Part shown: piece by piece, positions 17,106-26,652 of the stretch
How the letters are laid out: each line of letters opens with the position of its first letter
Numbering within the stretch: position 1 is the stretch's first letter
Assembly: GCA_044426345.1 (NCBI GenBank)
Contig: JAWXUP010000007.1
Location: 9,898-73,897, forward strand
Length of the DNA: 64,000 nucleotides
From: CAYJLC01 sp044426345
GTDB taxonomy: Bacteria; Bacillota; Clostridia; Oscillospirales; Butyricicoccaceae
Direction: 5' to 3'
Position numbers and translations under genes: made by a program
The notes under the pieces: generated by a model
What the model was told of the DNA's origin: nothing
The model's database searches: none
Seen by the model: the letters and a program-made list of their open reading frames with translations, nothing else

Positions 17106-20100
17106 ATGCAACACACTTTGGGTATCGATATAGGTTCTACAACTGTAAAAATTGCGATTTTAGACAGCGATAAAAACCTGATTTTTTCGGACTATAAGCA
17201 TCATTTTGCGAATATTAAGGACACTTTACACGGTATTTTGGCAACTTCGTATGAAATTTTAGGAAATATTGATGTAAAACCTGTTATAACTGGCTCTGGT
17301 GGCTTAACGCTATCAAAGCACCTTGGCGTGCCTTTTATTCAAGAAGTAATTGCTGTTTCTTCTGCTGTTAAAGAATTATCCCCAAAAACCGATGTAGTTA
17401 TCGAACTCGGTGGCGAAGATGCGAAAATCATTTATTTTGAAGGAAAAAATGTTGAACAACGTATGAATGGCATCTGCGCAGGTGGTACAGGCTCTTTTAT
17501 CGACCAAATGGCGACTCTTTTGCAAACAAATGCCACTGGTCTTAATGAATATGCAAAAAATTACGATTCACTATATACAATCGCCGCTCGTTGCGGTGTT
17601 TTCGCAAAAACCGATATTCAACCACTGATTAATGATGGTGCGAGCAAGGAAAATCTCTCTGCATCAATATTTCAAGCCGTTGTAAATCAAACCATAAGTG
17701 GACTTGCTTGTGGTAAACCAATTCGTGGACACGTAGCTTTTTTGGGTGGTCCGTTGCACTTTTTATCTGAATTAAAATCTGCATTTATTCGTACTCTAAA
17801 ACTAGATGATGAGCACGTTATAAGTCTTGAAAATACACATCTTTTCGCAGCGATTGGGTCGGCTTTAAACGCTACAGAGGTGTCATATTCTCTTCAAGAA
17901 ATGGTTGAAAAATTATCTGTTGACATTAAAATGGAGTTCGAAGTTGAACGTATGGAACCTCTATTTGTTGATGAAAACGATTACGATAAGTTTAAAAATA
18001 GGCATAGTAAACATAGCGTAGAAAAAAGTGATTTATCTTCTTATGTAGGAAATTGCTTTTTAGGAATTGATGCAGGTTCTACAACTACTAAAATCGCGTT
18101 AGTTTCGGAAGAAGGGAAATTGTTACACTCTTTTTACAGCAGTAATAATGGTAATCCTCTTTCGACTGCAATTTCTGCGATTATCGACATACATAAAATA
18201 TTGCCAAAAACTGCGAAAATTGTTCGTTCATGCTCTACAGGTTATGGTGAGGCATTGATGAAATCTGCATTTATGCTAGATGATGGCGAGGTTGAAACCG
18301 TATCTCACTACTTTGCGGCATCATTTTTCAATCCCAAAGTAGATTGTATCGTTGACATCGGTGGTCAAGATATGAAATGCATAAAAATTAAAAATGGCAC
18401 GGTAGACAACGTTATGTTAAACGAGGCTTGCTCGTCTGGTTGTGGCTCATTTATCGAAACTTTTGCAACATCTTTGCAATATAACATACAAGATTTTGCG
18501 AAAACTGCTCTTTTTGCTCCTAATCCGATTGATTTAGGAACACGCTGTACAGTTTTTATGAACTCGAAAGTTAAACAAGCGCAAAAAGAAGGTGCTACTG
18601 TTTCTGATATTTCGGCTGGTCTTGCGTATTCTGTTATAAAAAATGCGATTTATAAGGTAATTAAGGTGTCTAGTGCGTCTGAACTAGGCGAAAATATCGT
18701 GGTTCAAGGTGGTACTTTCTATAATGACGCAGTTTTGCGTAGTTTTGAAAAAATTACAAATTGCGAGGCTATCCGTCCAGATATTGCTGGTATTATGGGT
18801 GCTTTTGGTGCGGCTTTGATTGCAAGAGAGCGTTTTAGCGAAGGTTTTGAAACCACTATGCTAACTTTTGAGCAAATTTCGGAACTTTCTTATACTACAA
18901 GTATGGCAAAATGCAAAAATTGTACCAATAATTGCAGATTAACTATAAATAAATTTTCAGATAACCGTAGATATATTTCAGGTAATCGCTGTGAGCGTGG
19001 CATTGGTGAGCAAAAAAATCCAAATCCACCACCAAATCTTTTTGATTATAAATTAGAGCGACTTTTCTCGTATAAACCTTTGAAAAATGCTCCAAAAGGT
19101 ACAGTGGGTATCCCAAGAGTGCTAAATATGTACGAAAATTATCCGTTTTGGTTTACTTTATTCACCGATTTAGGTTACGAAGTGGTGCTTTCACCATCAT
19201 CAACACGTGAGATTTACGAGCTAGGTTTAGAATCAATTCCGAGTGAATCAGAATGCTATCCAGCAAAATTAGTTCACGGTCATATTGAGTGGCTTATCGC
19301 TCAAAAAGTCGATTTTATCTTCTATCCAGCGATTTTTTATGAAAGAAATGAAGTTTCTGGCTCAAATAACCACTATAATTGTCCTATTGTTACATCTTAT
19401 TACGAAAATATCAAAAATAATATAGATGTAATTCAAAATGGTACGGTTAAAATGGTAAGTCCGTTTATGTCTTTTAATGATAAGCAAAATATTATAAGTC
19501 AGTTAGCGAAAGAATTTAATGAAATTCCTCAAAATAACATTGCTCAAGCAGTAGAAAAGGCTTGGATTGAGCTTGAAAACGTGCGTATTGATGTGCAAAA
19601 AAAAGGCGAGGAAGTGCTTGAATATTTAGACAAAACTGGCAAGCAAGGTATAATTTTAGCTGGTCGTCCATATCATTTAGACCCAGAAATTAATCACGGT
19701 ATTCCAGAGCTTATTACAAGTTATGATATCGCCGTGCTAACCGAAGACAGCGTATCGCACCTTGGAAATCCAGAACGTCCGTTAATTGTATCCGACCAAT
19801 GGATGTACCATTCTAGGCTTTATGCGGCAGCTAGCCACGTTAAAACACGTCAAAATTTGAATTTAATTCAGCTAAATTCATTTGGTTGTGGACTTGATGC
19901 AGTTACTACCGACCAAGTTGCTGACATATTGAAAAATAAAATATATACATGCTTAAAAATAGATGAAATCAGTAATTTAGGAGCAGCGAGAATTCGTGTG
20001 CGTTCGCTAATTTCAGCGTTAAATGTTCGCAAAAAGAACGTACAAAGACTTGAAATTCCATCTTCTGCTATAGAAAAAGTATCGTTCACAAAAGAAATGC

Positions 20101-21317
20101 GTGATAAATACACAATTTTGTGTCCTCAAATGTCACCAATTCATTTTGAAATTTTAGAACCTGTTTTGCAGTCTTGTGGCTATAATTTAGTTGTGCTTGA
20201 CAATGATAATTCACACGCTGTAGATGTTGGTTTGAAATACGTAAATAACGATGCGTGCTATCCATCGCTTTTGGTAGTTGGACAGCTTATCGAGGCACTT
20301 CAAACTGGAAAATATGACCTAGACCGAGTTGCAGTTATAATGTCACAAACTGGTGGTGGATGTCGTGCTACGAACTATATTGGATTTATCCGACGTGCGC
20401 TTGAAAAAGCTGAAATGTCGCAAGTTCCTGTAATTTCACTGAATTTATCTGGACTTGAAAGCAATCCAGGCTTTACAATCAGCACCAAAATGGTAATGCG
20501 AGGACTTTATGGCGTAATTTTTGGCGATATTTTCATGAAATGTGTTTATCGTATGCGACCTTACGAAATCGAAAAAGGTTCGACAGATGCAATGCATAAA
20601 AAATGGGTTAAAAGATGTCAAGATTTTCTACTTAAAGATAAAATTACAATATTCCAATTCAATAAAATGTGCAAACAAATAGTCGCAGACTTTGACAATT
20701 TACCAATTGATGAGCAATTAATTAAACCAAAAGTTGGTATTGTTGGTGAAATTTTGGTAAAATTCTCACCTGCAGCTAATAATAACCTTGTTAAACTCCT
20801 TGAATCGGAAGGTGCGGAGGCTGTTATGCCGGATTTGGTGGATTTTGTACTTTATTGTTTCTACAATCAAATTTACAAAGCGAAAAATTTAGGTACAGCA
20901 AAAGTTACTGCGCTGAAGGCTGATTTAGGAATTCGAGCAATTGAAATTTTCCGTGGAGCAGCTGGAAAAGCGTTATCCCAAAGCCGTCATTTCAACGCAC
21001 CAGCGAAAATTAATCAGCTTGCAGATTTGGCCAAAAGTATTGTTTCAATCGGAAATCAAACAGGTGAGGGTTGGTTTTTAACTGGAGAAATGTTAGAACT
21101 TATTCACTCTGGAACTGAAAATATAGTGTGTGCGCAACCTTTTGGTTGTCTACCAAATCACGTTGTGGGCAAAGGTGTCATTAAGGAAATTCGCAAACGA
21201 TATCCGTTTTCAAATATCGTTGCAATTGATTATGACCCAGGCGCAAGCGAGGTAAATCAACTTAATCGTATCAAGCTTATGCTATCAACTGCACACAAAA
21301 ATTTACAAGAAGAATAA
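17106..21317 (+). CDS. Large 2-hydroxyacyl-CoA dehydratase activase-related protein (double ASKHA + DUF2229 + HgdB-like)
   Basis: 1403-aa protein. Two BadF/BcrA/HgdC-type ATPase domains lie in tandem: IDIGSTTVKIAI (residue 5) with CAGGTGSFIDQM and RCGVFAKTD, then IDAGSTTTKIAL (near 322) with CSSGCGSFIETF and RCTVFMNSKV. The paired Cys residues hold the bridging [4Fe-4S] cluster in HgdC-type activators. A Cys-rich segment (CKNCTNNCRLT, near 602) leads into a DUF2229 region and a C-terminal part resembling dehydratase subunits. Such proteins are widespread in anaerobes; their substrate is unknown. No separate dehydratase subunits are adjacent. Confidence 0.9.
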   Translation: MQHTLGIDIGSTTVKIAILDSDKNLIFSDYKHHFANIKDTLHGILATSYEILGNIDVKPVITGSGGLTLSKHLGVPFIQEVIAVSSAVKELSPKTDVVIELGGEDAKIIYFEGKNVEQRMNGICAGGTGSFIDQMATLLQTNATGLNEYAKNYDSLYTIAARCGVFAKTDIQPLINDGASKENLSASIFQAVVNQTISGLACGKPIRGHVAFLGGPLHFLSELKSAFIRTLKLDDEHVISLENTHLFAAIGSALNATEVSYSLQEMVEKLSVDIKMEFEVERMEPLFVDENDYDKFKNRHSKHSVEKSDLSSYVGNCFLGIDAGSTTTKIALVSEEGKLLHSFYSSNNGNPLSTAISAIIDIHKILPKTAKIVRSCSTGYGEALMKSAFMLDDGEVETVSHYFAASFFNPKVDCIVDIGGQDMKCIKIKNGTVDNVMLNEACSSGCGSFIETFATSLQYNIQDFAKTALFAPNPIDLGTRCTVFMNSKVKQAQKEGATVSDISAGLAYSVIKNAIYKVIKVSSASELGENIVVQGGTFYNDAVLRSFEKITNCEAIRPDIAGIMGAFGAALIARERFSEGFETTMLTFEQISELSYTTSMAKCKNCTNNCRLTINKFSDNRRYISGNRCERGIGEQKNPNPPPNLFDYKLERLFSYKPLKNAPKGTVGIPRVLNMYENYPFWFTLFTDLGYEVVLSPSSTREIYELGLESIPSESECYPAKLVHGHIEWLIAQKVDFIFYPAIFYERNEVSGSNNHYNCPIVTSYYENIKNNIDVIQNGTVKMVSPFMSFNDKQNIISQLAKEFNEIPQNNIAQAVEKAWIELENVRIDVQKKGEEVLEYLDKTGKQGIILAGRPYHLDPEINHGIPELITSYDIAVLTEDSVSHLGNPERPLIVSDQWMYHSRLYAAASHVKTRQNLNLIQLNSFGCGLDAVTTDQVADILKNKIYTCLKIDEISNLGAARIRVRSLISALNVRKKNVQRLEIPSSAIEKVSFTKEMRDKYTILCPQMSPIHFEILEPVLQSCGYNLVVLDNDNSHAVDVGLKYVNNDACYPSLLVVGQLIEALQTGKYDLDRVAVIMSQTGGGCRATNYIGFIRRALEKAEMSQVPVISLNLSGLESNPGFTISTKMVMRGLYGVIFGDIFMKCVYRMRPYEIEKGSTDAMHKKWVKRCQDFLLKDKITIFQFNKMCKQIVADFDNLPIDEQLIKPKVGIVGEILVKFSPAANNNLVKLLESEGAEAVMPDLVDFVLYCFYNQIYKAKNLGTAKVTALKADLGIRAIEIFRGAAGKALSQSRHFNAPAKINQLADLAKSIVSIGNQTGEGWFLTGEMLELIHSGTENIVCAQPFGCLPNHVVGKGVIKEIRKRYPFSNIVAIDYDPGASEVNQLNRIKLMLSTAHKNLQEE

Positions 21318-21320
21318 AGA

Positions 21321-21356
21321 AAAAGCCTTAAACTAACTTGAGTTTAGGGCTTTTGT
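21321..21356 (+). terminator. Terminator of the activase fusion gene
   Basis: A 14-bp stem with one G-U pair (AAAAGCCTTAAACT at 21321-21334, AGTTTAGGGCTTTT at 21341-21354) starts 4 bp after the stop codon. Confidence 0.88.
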
Positions 21357-21684
21357 TGTCAAAAAATTCATTTTTAAAATAGACTTTTTATCAAAATGCA
21401 TAATTTTTAATTTTTAGCTTTTACCACTTACCACTTGTGCTATCTTTTTTCTCGCAGTCGCTCGCCGCGTGGCTGATACTTTGGGACGTCCCAAAGTATC
21501 CAAAAGACGAAATCTTTTTATAAAAGATTTATCAAAACTAATCTAATTTTACCACTGCGTAAATAATTTTTCTCTGAAAAATTTTTACTTTGCTAGCGTG
21601 TGCATTGAAAATTTATTTTAAGGTTAAGGTAAGTTTTTCTTTTGTGCTATATTTTTTCGCTTGCCTCTTTTTTAGATAGTCTGA
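21357..21684 (+). repeat. Dispersed element, type II, copy 2
   Basis: About 328-bp non-coding element. It starts near TTGTCAAAAAATTC, passes the shared core with the perfect 26-bp palindrome at 21475-21500 and the hairpin AAATCTTTTTATAAAAGATTT at 21510-21530, then the type II arm. The arm has a GCGTAAATAATTTTTCTC / GAAAAATT stem, then TTTGCTAGCGTGTGCATT and TTTTAAGGTTAAGGT. It ends at TAGTCTGA, immediately before another terminator hairpin. It lies directly after the activase gene terminator. Confidence 0.85.
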
Positions 21685-21720
21685 AACCTCCAAATTTTTT
21701 ATTGTTTGGAGGTTTTTTGT
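21685..21720 (+). terminator. Terminator hairpin at the 3' edge of type II copy 2
   Basis: AACCTCCAAA (21685-21694) and TTTGGAGGTT (21705-21714) form a perfect 10-bp stem followed by TTTTTG. It is oriented for + strand transcription, though the activase gene already has its own terminator upstream. Confidence 0.75.
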
Positions 21721-21743
21721 GCAAAAATATTTTATAGTATGGT

Positions 21744-21772
21744 AACGGTGGGAGCAAGCTCCCCTCTACAAA
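21744..21772. repeat. Short palindrome of the GTAGGG/CCGT family
   Basis: ACGGTGGGAGCAAGCTCCCC-type palindrome, truncated at the CTAC end (CTCTACA). It could act as a terminator for the M24-family gene ending at 21788. Confidence 0.55.
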
Positions 21773-21787
21773 GTTGGTACTAATAAA

Positions 21788-22894
21788 TTATAAAATTTCC
21801 CAAATATTTGAGCGAGTAAATTTATGTCCATCAACTTCAACTTCAATTGTTGGACACATTATTGGTTTTGAAACAGGGATTATTCCATTAGAAGTTGCAA
21901 TTATTGTATCTTCACTTTTCGTACCTGTAACCGATGGATTCCAGCAAAATGCTTGGTTTTCTTGGATTAATCCAGGTGTTGAAAAGTCAACTCTATATTC
22001 GCGAGCTGCATATCCGATTGGTCCACCTTGGTGATGTTTTAAAAATTCATCGCCATATCCACGCTCTTCATAAGCTTTTTTACCAGCCTCAAGAGCCGAT
22101 ACATATGTGTTACCAGGTATTGAATTTAGCATAAAAGTACAGTCGATTTCAGTATTTTTGATATATTGTTCTTGTAATTCATCTGTAACTGGTACGAAAT
22201 TTGCAAATCTAGAACAACAAATTACAAGCCCTTTGTAATTAAAATTACCACCAAGCTGAACACGTTCTTTTATTGCGTTAAAAGTTCCAATTGGGTGACG
22301 ATAATTGTAAATTCTGTGGTCAGCTGCACACATTGTTGAAATTACGTCCATACCTTGCGCACGAGTTTTTGATGCAACACGTCCGATAAGTTCACGTTCA
22401 GTTTGTCCAGGGTAAGATTCAGCAAGTGTTTGTTCAATGATACGAGCTGCAAGTAATCCACCAACTTTATAACGTTCAATTTCACCATCAGTTAGTGAAA
22501 AACGCATAAATTTCATAGCTCCAGCGATATTTATGCCTCTATCTGTACCAAAATCATAGCCAACAACACCATTTTTCATAATTTTGTCAATAGTTTGGTT
22601 TTCAAATTGATTTTCATACCAAGTTGCATAATGAATTTCAAATCCAAGTTCCTCTAGATTTTCTTCGTCACGAACACGAGGTGCTTCAATATTATTTGTG
22701 ATGGCATAAGTTGAATCGTGAGTAACAAGAAGTCCACAAAGACCTAATTCGCCTTGACCAATATAGTTAGTACCACCACAAGTAAGCCACGCAAAGCTGT
22801 CTTGACGTTTCAAATATACGCCATCAAGTTTTTTTTCTTGCATCATTTCGCGAACACGCGCTAATTTTTCTATAAGTTCTGCTGGTTTAGACAT
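21788..22894 (-). CDS. M24 (creatinase/aminopeptidase P) family protein, possibly not a metallopeptidase
   Basis: 368-aa protein with an N-terminal creatinase-like domain (MSKPAELIEKLARVREMM...) and a C-terminal pita-bread domain from about residue 140. The His of KHHQGGPIGYA and the Glu of TGTKSEDTI match two of the usual metal-ligand positions. The two Asp ligands normally found as DxG...D are not evident: the expected segments read NFNYKGLVICC and EIDCTFM. It may be a non-peptidase hydrolase such as a creatinase-like enzyme. It follows two Gfo/Idh/MocA oxidoreductases, 24 bp after the second. Confidence 0.8.
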   Translation of the reverse strand: MSKPAELIEKLARVREMMQEKKLDGVYLKRQDSFAWLTCGGTNYIGQGELGLCGLLVTHDSTYAITNNIEAPRVRDEENLEELGFEIHYATWYENQFENQTIDKIMKNGVVGYDFGTDRGINIAGAMKFMRFSLTDGEIERYKVGGLLAARIIEQTLAESYPGQTERELIGRVASKTRAQGMDVISTMCAADHRIYNYRHPIGTFNAIKERVQLGGNFNYKGLVICCSRFANFVPVTDELQEQYIKNTEIDCTFMLNSIPGNTYVSALEAGKKAYEERGYGDEFLKHHQGGPIGYAAREYRVDFSTPGLIQENQAFCWNPSVTGTKSEDTIIATSNGIIPVSKPIMCPTIEVEVDGHKFTRSNIWEIL

Positions 22895-22918
22895 AAAATA
22901 GTCTCCTTTATTTTAAAA

Positions 22919-23956
22919 TTAGTGTTTTTGAAGATAAACTTCACGATTTTCTGCAGATGAAGTATAAATCGCTTTGATAAGTTCCAAGCTATTTGTTGCA
23001 GATTCACCAGAAACTTCTGGTTGTGTACCCGTTAAAAGTGCTTTGATAATATTTTTAAACTGTCTAGCGTGAGCATCATTTTTTTGACTAGAACCTTTTG
23101 GAGCAGGAATGCTGTTTTCGTCAGTCAATAATTCTTGCATATAATCTGGAACACCATCTTGGAATGCACAATAAGTTATGTGATTATTTCTAATAATTAC
23201 CGAACCTTTTTCGCCGAAAATTGCAATTTCACTGTAAATACCAGGATAACAAGCAGTTGAGGCTTCGATTGTGCCAATTGCTCCGTTTGTAAATTCGATA
23301 GATGCAACACCTAAATCTTCAGCTTCGATTTCGTGATGTAAAACACGTCTACATTTACCACTAACGCTTTTAACTGGTCCGAAAATGCTTAAAAATAGGT
23401 CGATTTGGTGAATTGCTTGGTTGATTAACACACCACCACCATCAGTAGCCCATGTTCCACGCCAAGGTTCGCTGTAATATTCTGTATCTCTGTAGATAAT
23501 AGAACGTGATGCGCCCCAAGTTAATTTTCCGAAAAGACCATCTTTGATAGCACGACGAACAGCATAAGTTGCATCATCAAAACGACGTTGGAAGATAACA
23601 CTGAACATTACTCCGTTTTCGTGACAAACTCTAGTCATTTCTCTAGCTTTTTCAACTTCTATGTCGATAGGTTTTTCGCAGATAACATGTTTTTTAGCTT
23701 TTGCTGCTGCAATAGTTTGAGTATAGTGCATACTAGATGGAGTACAAACTGTAACTACTTCAACATCTTTACGTGCAAGCATTTCATCGTAGTCTGTGTA
23801 CCAATCGCAACCGTATTTTTCGCCTAATGTTCTTGCAGATTTTTCTGTAGCACTACAAACTGCAACTAATTTTGCGTGGTCGATTTCATCAATAACTTCA
23901 GCTTGAAGTTTTCCTATAATACCACAACCAACTATGGCAAAACCAAATTCTTTCAT
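22919..23956 (-). CDS. Gfo/Idh/MocA family NAD(P)-dependent oxidoreductase
   Basis: 345-aa sugar/inositol dehydrogenase-type enzyme. The N-terminal Rossmann motif is FAIVGCGIIGKLQAEV, the conserved CEKPIDIE lies near residue 93, and GGGVLINQAIHQIDLFL near residue 170 carries catalytic His and Asp. ATG at 23956 (MKEFGFAIVG) is preferred over the frame opening at 23974 because AGGAGG lies just before it. It is a close paralogue of the next gene upstream. The substrate cannot be deduced. Confidence 0.93.
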   Translation of the reverse strand: MKEFGFAIVGCGIIGKLQAEVIDEIDHAKLVAVCSATEKSARTLGEKYGCDWYTDYDEMLARKDVEVVTVCTPSSMHYTQTIAAAKAKKHVICEKPIDIEVEKAREMTRVCHENGVMFSVIFQRRFDDATYAVRRAIKDGLFGKLTWGASRSIIYRDTEYYSEPWRGTWATDGGGVLINQAIHQIDLFLSIFGPVKSVSGKCRRVLHHEIEAEDLGVASIEFTNGAIGTIEASTACYPGIYSEIAIFGEKGSVIIRNNHITYCAFQDGVPDYMQELLTDENSIPAPKGSSQKNDAHARQFKNIIKALLTGTQPEVSGESATNSLELIKAIYTSSAENREVYLQKH

Positions 23957-23980
23957 AATTCCTCCTAAAAACATTGACTA

Positions 23981-24035
23981 AAAAAGCACCTCGAATTTTG
24001 CATTAAAATTTGTTTTAATACGAATTTAGAGGTGC
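23981..24035 (-). terminator. Terminator or attenuator between the two oxidoreductase genes
   Basis: On the minus strand GCACCTC (24029-24035) pairs with GAGGTGC (23986-23992). An inner stem is formed by CGTATTAAAA and TTTTAATGC, and the hairpin is followed by TTTTTAGT. It lies between the first and second oxidoreductase genes, so it may limit expression of the downstream genes. Confidence 0.75.
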
Positions 24036-24072
24036 ATTTTATTAAATATTGACCTTAAAACACGAAACTATA

Positions 24073-25098
24073 TTAGTGTTTTTGAATGAAAACTTCTCTT
24101 TTTTCGTCAGAAGAAGTATAAATAGCTTTGATAAGTTCTAAGCTCGCTGTAGAATCGTAACCAGAAACTGATGGAGTTTTGTTGTTTAAAATAGCCTCAA
24201 TTGTATCAGAATATTGTTTTGCGTGAGCTTTTCCTAGAGGTTCTTTTCTAGCATCTGGTGTTGTGATTTTTTCTGCAAGATATTCAGGAACTTCGCCTTG
24301 AAGTTTGCAGTAAATTAAGTTATCATTTCTGATAATCGCAGAACCTTTTTCGCCAAAAATGCTAAGTTCTGTGTATAAACCAGGGTAACAAGCTGTAGAA
24401 CCTTCGATAGTACCGATAGCACCGTTTGCGAATTCAACAGTTGCAACGCCTAAATCTTCAGTTTCGATTTGGTGGTGAACAGTTCTTCTACATTTACCAC
24501 TTACGCTTTTAACTGGTCCGAAGAAGTTTAAAAGTAAGTCGATATAGTGAATTGATTGGTTGATTAATGCGCCACCACCATCAGCAGCCCAAGTTCCTCT
24601 CCAACCGTTGTCGAAATATTCATCTGTTCTGTGCCAAATTGTACGAGATGCGCCCCATAATAATTTACCAAAATGACCTTCGTTAGCAGCTTTTTTAAGA
24701 GCCATAACAGGATCGTCAAATCTATGTTGTAAAATAACGCTGAAAGTTACGCCGTTTTCTTCACAAGCAGCAACCATTCTTTTAGCTTTTTCTAAATTAA
24801 TATCGATAGGTTTTTCGCAAATAACGTGTTTTTTAGCTTTTGCAGCAGCGATAGTTGCATCATAGTGTAAACCAGAAGGTGTGCAAATAGAAACAACGTC
24901 AATAGCAGGATCTGCAAGCATTTCTTCAAGAGTGTGATAGCATTTACAACCCTCATAACCAGCAGCAAATTCCTCTGCCGCATCAACAGGTATGCTGTAT
25001 ACAGCAACAAGCTCTGCATTGTCTAGTTTGCTGATTACATCACTATGTATTTTACCAATTACACCGCAACCAATTATACCAAATCCAAGTTTTTTCAT
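24073..25098 (-). CDS. Gfo/Idh/MocA family NAD(P)-dependent oxidoreductase (paralogue)
   Basis: 341 aa, starting MKKLGFGIIGCGVIGKIHSDV (Rossmann motif). CEKPIDINLEKAK (near residue 92) and GGGALINQSIHYIDLLLNFFGPVKSVSGKCRR follow. Long identical stretches with the downstream gene (for example GPVKSVSGKCRR and the ending LELIKAIYTSS) show a tandem duplication followed by divergence. It is the first gene of the cluster and has its own strong promoter. Confidence 0.93.
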   Translation of the reverse strand: MKKLGFGIIGCGVIGKIHSDVISKLDNAELVAVYSIPVDAAEEFAAGYEGCKCYHTLEEMLADPAIDVVSICTPSGLHYDATIAAAKAKKHVICEKPIDINLEKAKRMVAACEENGVTFSVILQHRFDDPVMALKKAANEGHFGKLLWGASRTIWHRTDEYFDNGWRGTWAADGGGALINQSIHYIDLLLNFFGPVKSVSGKCRRTVHHQIETEDLGVATVEFANGAIGTIEGSTACYPGLYTELSIFGEKGSAIIRNDNLIYCKLQGEVPEYLAEKITTPDARKEPLGKAHAKQYSDTIEAILNNKTPSVSGYDSTASLELIKAIYTSSDEKREVFIQKH

Positions 25099-25147
25099 AA
25101 AATCCTCCTAAATAAATTACTTTTAGTAAATCTTTTCCTTTATGCTT

Positions 25148-25175
25148 AGTATATCATAAAAATAAGATTTTGCAA
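25148..25175 (-). promoter_or_regulatory. Strong promoter for the oxidoreductase cluster
   Basis: On the minus strand TTGCAA (25170-25175) and TATACT (25148-25153) are 16 bp apart, with an extended TG (TGATATACT). Confidence 0.75.
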
Positions 25176-25249
25176 AGAAATTTGAGTTAAAAAAGTGCAA
25201 AATTTTAATGATTTTTTTTTATTTTTTATACCATTTATATATTTTATAC

Positions 25250-25281
25250 AAAAAAAGGCACTGTACTTTATGCACAGTGCC
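25250..25281 (-). terminator. Terminator of the M18 aminopeptidase gene
   Basis: On the minus strand GGCACTGT and ACAGTGCC pair (25274-25281 with 25257-25264) and are followed by a T run, 7 bp past the stop. Confidence 0.9.
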
Positions 25282-25287
25282 TTGATA

Positions 25288-26652
25288 TTACATTTTTTCA
25301 AAAAATACTTTATAACCTTTGTATGCCATGTATACATCAAGTTTTGAAACAACTTCGAATGGAGCATGCATACACAAAACAGGAACGCCAGCATCTACTG
25401 TTTCAATATTACGTTCAGCAATCATTCCAGCAACAGTACCACCGCCACCTTGGTCTACTCGGCCTAGCTGTCCAGTTTGCCAAGATACATTACCAGTATC
25501 AAGAAGTGTACGGATTTTTGACATCATTTCAGCAGAGGCCTCAGATGCACCAGATTTACCACGAGCACCTGTATATTTCACGATTGCAAGACCGTTTGAA
25601 ATTTTTGCATCGTTATTTTTTTCAGAAACTTCTGCGAAGTTTGGATCATAGGCATTTGCAACGTCAGCCGACATACAGAATGAATTTTCAAAGCAAACTC
25701 TCATACGACAACCAGTATCGATGCAAATATCTTCCATAAATGTTTCAAAATGTTGCGATTTCATACCAGTTAACCCGTCTGAACCGATTTCTTCTTTGTC
25801 AACAAGTAAACAAATACTAGTTTTTTCTGGAATTTCGGTCATATCAAACATTGCTCGAGCTGTTGTATAAGTACAAACCCTATCGTCGTGTCCATACGCG
25901 CCAATCATACTTCTGTCAAAACCGATATCACGAGCAGGGAAGGCTGGAACTAGTGATAAATCTGCTGATGTAAAATCTTCTTCTGTCATACCATACGCAT
26001 TGTATAAATATTCAAGCACGAAAAGTTTTACAGATTCTTTATCATCAGTTTCAGAAGGCGTCGCACCAACTAAAACATTAAGGCCTTCACCAGTTACGAT
26101 TTCTGTAGCTTTTTTAGACATTTGAGTTTGTCCAAGGTGAGGAAGTAGGTCGGTGATAGTGAAAACTGGGTCTGTAGGGTCTTTACCAATGCAAATTTCA
26201 ACTTTTTCACCGTCTTTTTTGTAAACTACGCCACGAAGTTCTAGTGGAATTGCAAGCCATTGATATTTTTTGATACCACCATAGTAGTGAGTTTTCATCA
26301 TAGCCAGTCCAGTATCTTCGTAAAGAGGAACTGTTCTGATGTCAATACGAGGTGTGTCTATGTGTGCTGCAGTGATATTAGCACCATCATTTAGTGATTT
26401 GTGACCAATAACAGCTAAAACTATGCCTTTTGCACGGTTTTTTGCGTAAATTTTATCACCAGCAGATAATTTTGCACCACGTTTATATTCGACAAAACCG
26501 TGTTCTTTTGCTAATTTTTCTATAAAAACAGCAGTTTCACGTTCGGTTTTACATTCGTCTAAAAAAGATTTGTATTGTTCACAAAAATCACGCATTTGGT
26601 CATCATATTTATGCATAACAGCTACTTTTTCTTGTTTTCTAAGTAAATTCAT
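25288..26652 (-). CDS. M18 family metalloaminopeptidase
   Basis: 454-aa cytosolic dizinc aminopeptidase. Metal ligands are visible in order: AAHIDTPRID (His, near 97), GHDDRVC (Asp, near 247), DKEEIGSDG (Glu pair, near 280) and MHAPFEVVSKLD (His, near 431). The ATG at 26652 overlaps the stop of the upstream Sua5-CoaE gene by 4 bp (ATGA), and AGGAG lies 7 bp before it, indicating coupled translation. Confidence 0.94.
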   Translation of the reverse strand: MNLLRKQEKVAVMHKYDDQMRDFCEQYKSFLDECKTERETAVFIEKLAKEHGFVEYKRGAKLSAGDKIYAKNRAKGIVLAVIGHKSLNDGANITAAHIDTPRIDIRTVPLYEDTGLAMMKTHYYGGIKKYQWLAIPLELRGVVYKKDGEKVEICIGKDPTDPVFTITDLLPHLGQTQMSKKATEIVTGEGLNVLVGATPSETDDKESVKLFVLEYLYNAYGMTEEDFTSADLSLVPAFPARDIGFDRSMIGAYGHDDRVCTYTTARAMFDMTEIPEKTSICLLVDKEEIGSDGLTGMKSQHFETFMEDICIDTGCRMRVCFENSFCMSADVANAYDPNFAEVSEKNNDAKISNGLAIVKYTGARGKSGASEASAEMMSKIRTLLDTGNVSWQTGQLGRVDQGGGGTVAGMIAERNIETVDAGVPVLCMHAPFEVVSKLDVYMAYKGYKVFFEKM

